A stretch of DNA of 13,947 nucleotides from an uncultured Collinsella sp. (GCA_902470265.1 CABRFW010000016.1:1-13947); one strand, 5' to 3'; shown: positions 6,141-12,417, counted from the stretch's first letter. Numbers and translations are program-made. Notes: a model not told the origin generated them from the sequence alone.

Positions 6141-7247
6141 ATGACTGAAACCATCTTCTCCCCCTCATTTGGAAATCGCCCATCCTATCTCGTCGGGCGC
6201 GAAACTGTAATTTCGACATTCATATCCGGCCTTGAGCAGGAACCGGGCAATCGCGACCGAGCCATGCTCATGCTTGGACAGCGAGGCAGCGGCAAAACAG
6301 TTCTTCTGTGGGAACTTGCCGACCGCGCACGCAAGCTCGGCTTTGTTGTCGCCACGCCTACCGTAGCCTCCGAGGATATGCTCGAGCGCATTGTCGAGAA
6401 AATCCAAGAAGCAGGCAAACCTTACGTCAACAAACGCCGCCTTCCCAAACTCGCGAGCGGCAGCCTAAGTGTTTTCGGGCTCTCGGCAGGCCTCGAGTTC
6501 ACACGAGACGTGCAGGAGACCAAGAGCTTTCAGTTCAAGCTCACGCAGCTCGCGCGCAAACTGACCGAGCAGGGGCACGGCATCCTCATCCTCATCGACG
6601 AGCTCCAAGCAAATTCACCCGAGATCAGACAGCTCGTCACCGCCTATCAAGAGCTGGTCGGCGAACGACTCAACGTCGCGCTCGTCATGGCGGGCCTTCC
6701 GGGAGCCGTCTGCGCAACACTCAATGACCGTGTGCTGACATTTCTCAACCGCGCTCGAAAGGTCACGCTCGAGCCACTTTCGGTCGGAGATGTCGATACC
6801 TATTACCAGCGGGCTTTCGATGAGCTCGGCCTTGATATTCCAAGCGATCTTCGCCTCCGTGCCGCTCGCGCAACCCAAGGCTCGCCCTATATGCTGCAAC
6901 TCATCGGCTATAACATCGCCAATCGCTGCAGGACAGGCGAACGTGCGACGCAAGGGTTAATCGACGGAGCCATCAAGGCGTCGAAAGTCGATTTCGAAAA
7001 CGATGTGTGCGAAACGACGCTCGCCGCGCTGTCAGACCAAGACGTCGCGTTTCTCTCCGCAATGACTGATGACGAAGACGCTGTGTCTCGCATTTCTGAT
7101 GTTGCGAAGCGCATGTCAGTCACACCCGACTATGCGCAAAAGTATCGCCGGCGCCTCATCGACGCCGGCGTTATCGAGCAGGCGCGCCGCGGCTACGTGC
7201 GCTTCGCCGTCCCCTATATGGCCGATTACCTGCGCAGCCAGCTCTAG
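6141..7247 (+). CDS. Orphan AAA-type ATP-binding protein (AAA_16/Orc1-Cdc6-like) with winged-helix C-terminus
   Basis: A 368-residue ATPase. After a short N-terminal segment with RPSYLVGRE, as in AAA_16 and Cdc6/Orc1-like proteins, Walker A is GQRGSGKT (46-53) and Walker B is ILILIDE (148-154, D153/E154). A sensor-1-like strand lies at about 180-187 (ALVMAGLP), and arginines R204/R206 in FLNRARK may act in trans. A lid domain follows (about 215-265, with the ATQGSPYMLQLIGYNIA pattern). Residues 315-368 form a winged helix (SDVAKRMSVTPDYAQKYRRRLIDAGVIEQARRGYVRF style), probably binding DNA or a partner. There is no membrane segment or signal peptide. The ATG at 6141 has AAAGGAG six bases upstream. 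It stands alone on the plus strand, diverging from the glucosidase gene and converging on the cupin gene. Orc-like loaders, NTPase-type defence proteins and transposition-helper ATPases share this layout, so the specific role is unknown. Confidence 0.75.
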   Translation: MTETIFSPSFGNRPSYLVGRETVISTFISGLEQEPGNRDRAMLMLGQRGSGKTVLLWELADRARKLGFVVATPTVASEDMLERIVEKIQEAGKPYVNKRRLPKLASGSLSVFGLSAGLEFTRDVQETKSFQFKLTQLARKLTEQGHGILILIDELQANSPEIRQLVTAYQELVGERLNVALVMAGLPGAVCATLNDRVLTFLNRARKVTLEPLSVGDVDTYYQRAFDELGLDIPSDLRLRAARATQGSPYMLQLIGYNIANRCRTGERATQGLIDGAIKASKVDFENDVCETTLAALSDQDVAFLSAMTDDEDAVSRISDVAKRMSVTPDYAQKYRRRLIDAGVIEQARRGYVRFAVPYMADYLRSQL

Positions 7248-7249
7248 GC

Positions 7250-7287
7250 AACCACCGCAAAGGGGACAGGCACCTTTGTGGTGGGTT
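7250..7287. repeat. Hairpin AACCACC...GGTGGGTT with GGGGACAGGCACC loop, just after the ATPase stop
   Basis: The arms AACCACCGCAAAGG (7250-7263) and CCTTTGTGGTGGGTT (7273-7287) pair with one bulge and one wobble around GGACAGGCA. The sequence resembles the REP-type palindromes carrying a GGGGACAGGCACC core that I recall from many bacterial intergenic regions (memory, not a search). It begins two bases after the ATPase stop codon. It may end transcription from either convergent gene, although there is no real U-tract. Confidence 0.5.
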
Positions 7288-7297
7288 GGGCCCGCTT

Positions 7298-7434
7298 GTC
7301 TCGATCTGTAACAGTTAGGCCGTCAAAACCGGGCTTGGCGTTACAGATTGAGATTGTTCGGGCGGCCCCCGTGGTTCGTCTTGATCTGTAACAGATAGAG
7401 ACGATTTAGCGCGCCAACTGTTACAGATTGAGAC
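7298..7434. repeat. Four ATCTGTAAC repeats in alternating orientation
   Basis: Copies of GTCTNRATCTGTAACAG lie at 7298-7314 (forward), about 7338-7354 (reverse), 7378-7394 (forward) and 7418-7434 (reverse), so two successive imperfect palindromes are formed with a 40-base beat. The first pair encloses GGCCGTCAAAACCGG and the second ATAGAGACGATTTAGCGCGCC. They fill the gap between two convergent genes. The spacing and orientation exclude a CRISPR array. They look like a REP/BIME-type cluster or a run of protein-binding half-sites. Confidence 0.65.
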
Positions 7435-7442
7435 GGAAGACC

Positions 7443-8087
7443 CTAGTCCACGGTGATGTCGAGGTTCTTGCCGATGAGGCCTACGTAGCCGCCCTCGGCA
7501 GCCTTGGGACTATCTGCGTGGCAGAGGACCCACTTGTCGGCCTTCCAGTAGCAGTAGCTGTCGCCGGCGGCGGACATGTTGGCAGCGGCCTCGGGACGCG
7601 GACCATTGGTGCCGGCGGGCAGCGCTACCATTACCTGGAAGCCACCGTCGTCGACCATGCACGGCGTGTAGTGCAGCGTCGTGGCGTAGACCTCGACGAG
7701 CGTGCCGGCCGGCGCGCGGAAGGCCTTGACCTGCGCGGTATCGAGCTTGCCGTCGACGATCTGCTCGCGCTTGGCCAGCAGCAGGATAAAATCGCGGGCG
7801 CCCAGGTTGAACTCGCTGGCGCGGTGATACTCCAGGCAGTTGAGCTTCGTGTTACGGCCGTTGCACCAGCCCAGCTGGAAGGGGCGGCCGCCGTACATGA
7901 GCAGACCGAGCGTGTCGGCACCTTCGACCTGTTCCAGCTCGGGCGCGGAGGCCACATACTTGCTACCCTCGGGAATGGGCGTGGCGGAGAGCGCCTCGAC
8001 GAGCGGGGCGGTCAGGCTGGACGGGACGTCATCCCACACGCGGCCATAGGGTTTGAATTCGGGGTCGGTAACAGAGTAGATATGCAT
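7443..8087 (-). CDS. DUF4867-type cupin-like protein
   Basis: A 214-residue soluble protein that I place in the DUF4867 family by its overall sequence style. Residues 60-160 look like one cupin barrel. A metal-site-like stretch NCLEYHRASEFNLG gives E86, H88 and E92, followed by GARDFILLLA. The second half has AGTLVEVYATTLHYTPC with H139. This E/H-x-H-x3-E ... H pattern is what a metal-dependent sugar isomerase, epimerase or lyase of the cupin fold would show. The family's reaction is not something I can state. The ATG at 8085-8087 has AGGAG five bases upstream. It lies downstream of the PTS/hydrolase genes on the same strand but has its own TATAAT box, so it may be in the same sugar regulon without being strictly in the operon. 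No signal peptide or membrane segment. Confidence 0.72.
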   Translation of the reverse strand: MHIYSVTDPEFKPYGRVWDDVPSSLTAPLVEALSATPIPEGSKYVASAPELEQVEGADTLGLLMYGGRPFQLGWCNGRNTKLNCLEYHRASEFNLGARDFILLLAKREQIVDGKLDTAQVKAFRAPAGTLVEVYATTLHYTPCMVDDGGFQVMVALPAGTNGPRPEAAANMSAAGDSYCYWKADKWVLCHADSPKAAEGGYVGLIGKNLDITVD

Positions 8088-8121
8088 GTTCGCTCCTGTT
8101 CGTAAATGTGACTATATAAAC

Positions 8122-8156
8122 ATTATAGAACATTAGCCGTCTTTTGATGGAGTCAA
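8122..8156 (-). promoter_or_regulatory. Candidate promoter of the DUF4867-type gene with small AT-rich inverted repeat
   Basis: On the minus strand a perfect TATAAT (8122-8127) lies 34 bases upstream of the start codon. A TTGACT (8151-8156) is present, but 23 bases away, which is too far for a standard pair; the -35 at the proper distance is poor. The box is embedded in CTATA-TAAACAT-TATAG (8112-8128), a small palindrome that could be an operator and suggests activator or repressor control. Confidence 0.4.
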
Positions 8157-8212
8157 TACCGCAAACAACACGCACCAGAGTCACATGGGCAAAAGGGCGG
8201 CGTGTATTTTAC

Positions 8213-9193
8213 TTAGCCGAGATAGCCCTTAAGGAACTCAATGACACCCGAGCACCAGTGATCAGTTTCCGGCGCATGAGGTTTCATTAACGCATGTCCT
8301 CCTTCTGGATACACAATCTCCTCGTGGTGCACCCCAGCCGCATCCAGTGCGTCAACCATCTTTCCGAGATTGCCGGGCGATACGACATCATCGTCGGCGC
8401 ATTGCCAAAGATATGTCGGCGGATACCGTTCCCACACATGTTGATCAATGCAGAAATCATCAATCGCATCGTGCCCAGCTCCACCGCACACCGAATCAAG
8501 AAATCTATGGTCTGACGCACATTCGGACTCATGAAGGTCAATCGGGGCGTAACACAGAACCAAAGCTTTTGGCGGCTCGCATCCGTAAGATGCAAACCCC
8601 TTGTTATCCGTCCCCCACTCGGCGGTCAAATGCGCGCCAGCGGAAAAACCGATAACCGCATATTTTTTGTCCACATTAAATCGCGTTGAATTCTCGAGGA
8701 CAAAACGGACTGCGCGATTAAGGTCATCGATCGGACGCGGCATCAGCGGCTCGACCCTCACCCTGTATGACAACACAAACACGTTATAGCCCGCATCGTT
8801 GAGCTCGGGAGCAACGGGAAAACCTTCCATTTGGTGACAAACGCTCTGATAGCCCCCACCCGAAATCGCGATAACGAATGGCGCCCCCGGTCGCCCCGGA
8901 AAGAAAAACAGCTTTGCGTTGCGCCGGGTCGGATCGCGAATACAATCGGCTTCATCCCAAATATCGTATGCAACCTGCCTCCCGTCATCCGCAAGCTCAA
9001 CAATCCGATTCAACCCGCGCAGAACACGAGTAACTTCATACGGATTAGTGTCGGAATTCAAATGGGCCGCGATGGGCTTATTCCACATGCGCTCCCAAGT
9101 TGAAGGTCGGCAAAGCATGAGATGCTCACCGAACCCAGCGAACTCAGGAAGAAGTGCGATTTCTCCAAATGTCATATCGGCAGTAATTGTCAT
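8213..9193 (-). CDS. Alpha/beta hydrolase, probable sugar esterase/deacylase
   Basis: A 326-residue cytoplasmic alpha/beta hydrolase. A roughly 95-residue N-terminal extension precedes the core. The oxyanion region is AISGGGYQS (about 109-117), and the nucleophile is S184 in the GFSAG elbow. The acid is one of D267-D269 in CADDDVVSPG, and the histidine is H300 in PEGGHALMKPH. This order matches the acetyl-xylan-esterase/BD-FAE-like group rather than classical lipases. There is no signal peptide, so the substrate must be inside the cell. Placement directly after a sugar PTS gene suggests it removes an acyl or other ester group from the imported phosphosugar (inference). The start ATG 9191-9193 has GGAG nine bases upstream, and an intrinsic terminator sits just ahead of it (9207-9247), so expression may need read-through. 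It is more AT-rich than genes at the window edges. Confidence 0.83.
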   Translation of the reverse strand: MTITADMTFGEIALLPEFAGFGEHLMLCRPSTWERMWNKPIAAHLNSDTNPYEVTRVLRGLNRIVELADDGRQVAYDIWDEADCIRDPTRRNAKLFFFPGRPGAPFVIAISGGGYQSVCHQMEGFPVAPELNDAGYNVFVLSYRVRVEPLMPRPIDDLNRAVRFVLENSTRFNVDKKYAVIGFSAGAHLTAEWGTDNKGFASYGCEPPKALVLCYAPIDLHESECASDHRFLDSVCGGAGHDAIDDFCIDQHVWERYPPTYLWQCADDDVVSPGNLGKMVDALDAAGVHHEEIVYPEGGHALMKPHAPETDHWCSGVIEFLKGYLG

Positions 9194-9206
9194 AACCAGT
9201 CACTCC

Positions 9207-9247
9207 AAAAACGAGGTGGGCTCGCGCAGATCAATCGCAAGCCCACC
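9207..9247 (-). terminator. Intrinsic terminator between the PTS gene and the hydrolase gene
   Basis: On the minus strand the 12-bp stem GGTGGGCTTGCG/CGCGAGCCCACC (9236-9247 with 9215-9226, one G-T wobble) is followed by TCGTTTTT (9207-9214). The T-tract ends 13 bases before the hydrolase start codon and touches its GGAG ribosome site. It is therefore a terminator placed inside the operon, not at its end. A smaller GCCGC/GCGGC hairpin (9258-9277) lies just upstream of it. Confidence 0.7.
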
Positions 9248-9297
9248 ATATGCAATCTGCCGCGGGGTTTTCAGCGGCTTACATTCCGAATAATTGT

Positions 9298-10668
9298 CTA
9301 TTCCGCCGACGTGTCTGCATCAGGGCGATACATGATGTAGACGAGGACGAAGGTAAGAATAAAACCAACGACATTGCAAAGGATCGCACCAATAAGGCTG
9401 CTCATATCACCGGAAGGATTCATGTAGCCGGGGAAGCTGAAAATACCACTCGACGTCATAACGAACGTGCGGGTATTGAAGATAGCCGGGATAACAGCGC
9501 TAATTGCACCAGAAATCATGGAAGCGACGATGATCTTCTTGTGCTCCAAAACTATGCCGTACAGGGCAGGTTCTGTAATTCCGCACAGGCTCGTAATGGC
9601 ACAGCTGAATCCAAGGCTCTTTTCGCTTGGATCCTTCGAGCGGAAAGCAAACGCCAAGCAAGCGCCGACGACACCCATGCTACCGCAAAGAAGTCCAAGG
9701 ATAGGGTCGGAACCGACGGTCATAATATTGTTGATGGAGATCACAATGAGGGCCCAATGGAGTCCAAGAGGAATCATGACGAGGCCAAATATCGGTCCAA
9801 GAATAACGCCGCAAAGAATGGGGCTGAACTGATAGACCGCCAGTACGGCAGTCGCAAGCAAGGAGCTCGCCTGTTGGATAACCGGGCCAACCACAAGAAG
9901 CGAGATGGGGGCAGCAATAGCAACTGTCAGGAACGGAACGAGTGCAAATGCCAAAGCATCGGGAAGAACCGCACGCAGCCACTTATAAAGAACGGATGCG
10001 AACCAAGCCGCCACGATAGCGGGAAACACCGTCGAGGCATAGCTCACCATCGTGAACTTCATGCCGAACAAATCCAGCGCATCACCAGCTCCAGCTGCGG
10101 CAACAAAAGTCGGGTAAAGCAGGATTGCACCGAGCACCGCACCGATATATTGATCGATTCCAAAGAATTTGGCCGCAGACGATCCGACGAGAACGGGCAA
10201 GAAATACATGCTGGCGTTTCCCATGCCGTACAGCAGGGTATAAATTCCGCTCTCAGCGGAAACGACACCTGCCGTCGTCAGGATACTAAGGACGGCGTTT
10301 ATCATTCCGCATGCAATCAAGGCGGGAAGAACGGGCATCATGATGCCGCTGATCAGCTTCATCAGCTTTCCCAGAAAACCTTTGGTCTCGCCTTCATCTG
10401 CCGCGGACTTCCCGGTGTCAACCCCGGTTTCCTTTGCAACGATTTCGTAGACCTTATCGACCTTGGGCCCCACAATCACTTGGTATTGCCCTGCTGAATG
10501 GCGAATATCGATCACACCATCGATTGCCTTGACTTTTGCATCATCTACGATGCTTTCGTCCTTAAGATTGAACCTTAAACGAGTCATGCAGTGGGCTACA
10601 AATGTAACGTTTTCTGCACCGCCCACCATCTCGAGAATCTCGGCAGCGAGCTTGGTTGTATCTGCCAT
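9298..10668 (-). CDS. PTS sugar transporter EIIBC (beta-glucoside/glucose superfamily)
   Basis: A 456-residue membrane permease that imports a sugar and phosphorylates it. The N-terminal EIIB domain (1-85) has the phospho-cysteine C27 in VAHCMTRLRF. A linker follows, then an EIIC domain with about ten hydrophobic segments, including a GLHWALIVI segment and the conserved GITEP motif (363-367). The protein ends shortly after the last membrane segment, so there is no EIIA domain; phosphate must come from a separate EIIA. The frame runs upstream to 10686, but I prefer the ATG at 10666-10668: the earlier ATGs overlap or crowd the GGGAG ribosome site, while this one has it 11 bases upstream. It follows the BglG-type gene with a 68-base gap. 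The beta-glucoside EIIBC group fits best, but trehalose, N-acetylmuramate or sucrose members cannot be told apart by eye. Confidence 0.9.
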   Translation of the reverse strand: MADTTKLAAEILEMVGGAENVTFVAHCMTRLRFNLKDESIVDDAKVKAIDGVIDIRHSAGQYQVIVGPKVDKVYEIVAKETGVDTGKSAADEGETKGFLGKLMKLISGIMMPVLPALIACGMINAVLSILTTAGVVSAESGIYTLLYGMGNASMYFLPVLVGSSAAKFFGIDQYIGAVLGAILLYPTFVAAAGAGDALDLFGMKFTMVSYASTVFPAIVAAWFASVLYKWLRAVLPDALAFALVPFLTVAIAAPISLLVVGPVIQQASSLLATAVLAVYQFSPILCGVILGPIFGLVMIPLGLHWALIVISINNIMTVGSDPILGLLCGSMGVVGACLAFAFRSKDPSEKSLGFSCAITSLCGITEPALYGIVLEHKKIIVASMISGAISAVIPAIFNTRTFVMTSSGIFSFPGYMNPSGDMSSLIGAILCNVVGFILTFVLVYIMYRPDADTSAE

Positions 10669-10708
10669 AAATACCATTTCTCCCATGTTGTGTTTTATAT
10701 GTAACCAT

Positions 10709-10731
10709 CGGCAAAGCGCGCGCCTTCGCCG
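10709..10731 (-). other. Stem-loop in the gap between antiterminator and PTS genes
   Basis: CGGCGAAG and CTTTGCCG pair (8 bp, one G-U) around a GCGCGCG loop on the minus strand, six bases after the antiterminator stop codon. No T-tract follows, so it is not a normal terminator. It could protect or process the downstream PTS message and thereby set the ratio of the two products (inference). Confidence 0.4.
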
Positions 10732-10736
10732 ACCAA

Positions 10737-11576
10737 TTACCTAGCTTTCGATGCGATTCGATTGATATGCATCATCAGATAGAGTCTTTCTTCGTCTATA
10801 AGTTCTTGGCCCGTCAGCCGGCTGAGAACAGAAGCGATGTCATCGGCGCACGCCGATGCCACCGGATATTCATCTTTGAGCGAGAGATACATCTTGCGGT
10901 TGTCGCTTACGATACTTTCGCCAGAGTTCAACCTATTGAATAGGTACTGAAGGTGGGTTGCGAACCTTGCATAATCGAAGCCCTCCCGATCAACTTGAAT
11001 ACCAAGCCGTCTTTCAACAGCAATAGTTGATTCTTCGAGAACGCGATCGTAAACGTCCGTGCCAAACTCTTCAGCCAGCTCACATGAATCCGAATCGGCC
11101 ATGTTATTGATAAACGCCATGGCAATTCCAACTGTCTCATGAGCGGGAAGCCTAACATTGAGACGTTTCCTGATTATTCGAAGCGCGTACTCGCCGATTT
11201 TGAATTCGACGGGATATTGTTGGCGAACATCAAAAGACAAGGGCATATGGACAACAATGTTTTGCTCCTTGCGCTTAATTGCATACGCGATATGGTCCGC
11301 AAGAATAAACGGCAAATTAGGGCTTACTTCATAGGGAAGCAGTCCTGTCGACATATCAATAACATCCGAGGTCAGCTCGAGAAGTTCATCCGAGACTTCA
11401 TCAATGAGAGCGATGTAGCGGGAACTAACGTTATAGAACGTTCGTTGAATCTCCGAGAGCGGTAATTCATCGCCAACGTCCTTAAACCCCAGGCCACGCC
11501 CGAATGCCACCAGCTGCCTGCCATTTCCGTCGATGCAGAGGACAGCGCTGGTGTTAATTCGTTTAACGATTTCCAT
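10737..11576 (-). CDS. BglG/LicT-family transcriptional antiterminator
   Basis: A 279-residue RNA-binding antiterminator. Residues 1-58 are the CAT RNA-binding domain (MEIVKRINTSAVLCID, then the GRGLGFK loop). PRD1 covers about 65-170 and PRD2 about 175-279. The phosphorylation histidines are H95 (LADHIAYA) in PRD1 and H208 (FATHLQYL) and H270 (YLMMHINRI) in PRD2. The second PRD1 position, a histidine in LicT and BglG (LHxVNA), appears to be A154 here (IAMAFINN). Such proteins bind a RAT hairpin in the leader RNA and prevent termination when substrate drains phosphate from the EII protein. The start ATG at 11574-11576 has AAGGGGG five bases upstream. It precedes the EIIBC gene, the classical arrangement, and a terminator with a RAT-like sequence lies directly upstream, so it should control itself and the genes after it. 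Confidence 0.93.
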   Translation of the reverse strand: MEIVKRINTSAVLCIDGNGRQLVAFGRGLGFKDVGDELPLSEIQRTFYNVSSRYIALIDEVSDELLELTSDVIDMSTGLLPYEVSPNLPFILADHIAYAIKRKEQNIVVHMPLSFDVRQQYPVEFKIGEYALRIIRKRLNVRLPAHETVGIAMAFINNMADSDSCELAEEFGTDVYDRVLEESTIAVERRLGIQVDREGFDYARFATHLQYLFNRLNSGESIVSDNRKMYLSLKDEYPVASACADDIASVLSRLTGQELIDEERLYLMMHINRIASKAR

Positions 11577-11587
11577 GTGTCCCCCTT

Positions 11588-11654
11588 AAACAAAACAAGG
11601 CTCCCGAAGCAGAATCCGACAATCAATGTCGACAGATGCTGCTTCAGGAGCCTT
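11588..11654 (-). terminator. Leader terminator upstream of the antiterminator gene
   Basis: On the minus strand AAGGCTCCTGAAGCAG (11639-11654) pairs fully, with one G-U, to CTGCTTCGGGAGCCTT (11597-11612). GTTTTGTTT follows. An inner CGACA/TGTCG hairpin sits in the loop. It lies between the probable promoter and the BglG-type gene, so transcription stops here unless antitermination occurs. Confidence 0.85.
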
Positions 11655-11677
11655 GCCTGAATATCACTCTGGTTGCC
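11647..11677 (-). promoter_or_regulatory. Candidate RAT (ribonucleic antiterminator) site
   Basis: Directly before and overlapping the first terminator arm, the minus strand reads GGCAACCAGAGTGATATT and then CAGGCAAGGCTCC. The second part matches the conserved 3' half of RAT sites (CAGGCAAGACC in the sacB leader), and AGTGATA resembles the ACTGATA before it. The overlap with the terminator stem is exactly how RAT hairpins compete with termination. The 5' half matches less well, so the exact pairing is unsure. Confidence 0.6.
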
Positions 11678-11776
11678 AGTTTAAGCGAAACACCGTAAAT
11701 GACCTCGTGTAAACATTACTAAACAGTTAAACGGTCGATATCTCCATGTGAACGGTTTAGAAGCAGAAGGCAATCC
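11678..11776. other. Upstream region of the BglG operon, no gene seen
   Basis: This is the AT-rich remainder of the roughly 200-base gap between the antiterminator and luxS genes. It must hold the leftward promoter of the PTS operon. A possible pair on the minus strand is TTCACA, 17 bases, TAACTG (about 11724-11752), but the -10 is poor and I do not assign it. No catabolite-repression (cre) sequence that fits the consensus was found, and no clear terminator follows luxS. Confidence 0.35.
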
Positions 11777-12265
11777 TTACGCCTGCTGATAGTGCAGGTG
11801 CTTCTCGTCGATATCGGCCAGGTCGCGATCGAGGTAGCGGCGCGCGAGCCAGTTTGCCATGGGAAGGTTCTGGTCCAGGTAGTTGCCGCACTCCTCGGGA
11901 GCGGCACCGGGGACATCGCCCTCAAAGTCGGCGACGAACTCAAAGAGCTCGCGCACGAGCGGCAGGATCTCCTCGCTCGTCGCCTCGCCAAACACGACCA
12001 AGTAAAAGCCCGTGCGGCAGCCCATGGGGCCAAAGTAGACGATACGGCTCGACCACTCGGCATGATTGCGCAGAAACGTCGCGCCCAGGTGCTCGATGGT
12101 GTGGCACTCGGCCGTGTTCATGACCGGCTCTTTGTTGGGCGTGGTCAGGCGCAGGTCAAAGGTGGTGACGGCAGCACCGGTCGCCGGGTCGCGGTCGATG
12201 CGGCTCACGTATACGCCGGGCTCAAGCAGCAGATGATCGACAGAAAAGCTCGCAATGCGCTCCAT
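11777..12265 (-). CDS. luxS: S-ribosylhomocysteine lyase (LuxS, autoinducer-2 synthesis)
   Basis: A 162-residue enzyme of normal LuxS length. It cleaves S-ribosylhomocysteine to homocysteine and DPD, the precursor of AI-2, in the activated methyl cycle. Zinc ligands H55 and H59 sit in AECHTIEHLGATFLRNH and C126 in EECGNY. The catalytic E58 and C83 (GPMGCRTGFY) are present, so the enzyme looks active. The start ATG 12263-12265 has AGAGGA seven bases upstream. It is cytoplasmic. The neighbouring genes are a sugar kinase upstream and a sugar operon downstream, not methyl-cycle genes such as pfs or metK. It is separated from the kinase by two strong palindromes, so it is probably a separate unit. 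No SAM or SAH riboswitch is seen in its short leader. Confidence 0.97.
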   Translation of the reverse strand: MERIASFSVDHLLLEPGVYVSRIDRDPATGAAVTTFDLRLTTPNKEPVMNTAECHTIEHLGATFLRNHAEWSSRIVYFGPMGCRTGFYLVVFGEATSEEILPLVRELFEFVADFEGDVPGAAPEECGNYLDQNLPMANWLARRYLDRDLADIDEKHLHYQQA

Positions 12266-12285
12266 GGCAGATCCTCTCGGTAGTC

Positions 12286-12362
12286 AATTTGGGACGGGGC
12301 TCTTTTAGCTGGTTCGAATGGTCGCACCAATCATACCAGTCAAAAAAGCCCCGTCCCAAATT
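12286..12362. repeat. REP-like palindrome with 16-bp perfect arms, upstream of luxS
   Basis: AATTTGGGACGGGGCT (12286-12301) and its exact reverse complement (12347-12362) enclose further nested arms: CTTTTAG/AAAA, CTGGT/ACCAG and TGGT-CGC-ACCA. The result is a hairpin of about 77 bases. It ends 21 bases upstream of the luxS start codon, so it must be in or next to the luxS leader. It shares the GGGACG core with the next hairpin. Confidence 0.7.
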
Positions 12363-12368
12363 AGCCAC

Positions 12369-12407
12369 CTGGGACGAGGACCGATGATTATTTGATCCCC
12401 GTCCCAG
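12369..12407 (-). terminator. GGGACG stem-loop after the FGGY kinase gene, candidate terminator
   Basis: On the minus strand CTGGGACGGGGA (12396-12407) pairs with TCCTCGTCCCAG (12369-12380) over 12 positions with one G-U, leaving a 15-base AT-rich loop, and begins 10 bases after the kinase stop. The wobble pairs only in the minus-strand RNA; on the plus strand it is an A/C mismatch. This suggests selection for a leftward transcript structure. No T-tract follows, so termination is uncertain. Confidence 0.5.
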
Positions 12408-12417
12408 AAAAATCATG

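Noticed and set aside
7298..7434. CRISPR array
   Set aside because: There are only four short copies in alternating orientation, with no direct repeats of equal length and no cas genes nearby.
9250..10497. Long plus-strand open frame of 415 codons
   Set aside because: It mirrors the PTS gene. A very Asn/Lys/Arg/His-rich protein antisense to a membrane permease is a codon artefact.
10669..10686. Earlier ATG codons (10686 and 10677) for the PTS gene
   Set aside because: They overlap or crowd the GGGAG site; the EIIB domain begins naturally at the ATG at 10668.
11724..11752. Promoter of the BglG operon (TTCACA, 17 bases, TAACTG)
   Set aside because: The spacing is right but the -10 box is poor; not strong enough to list as a promoter.
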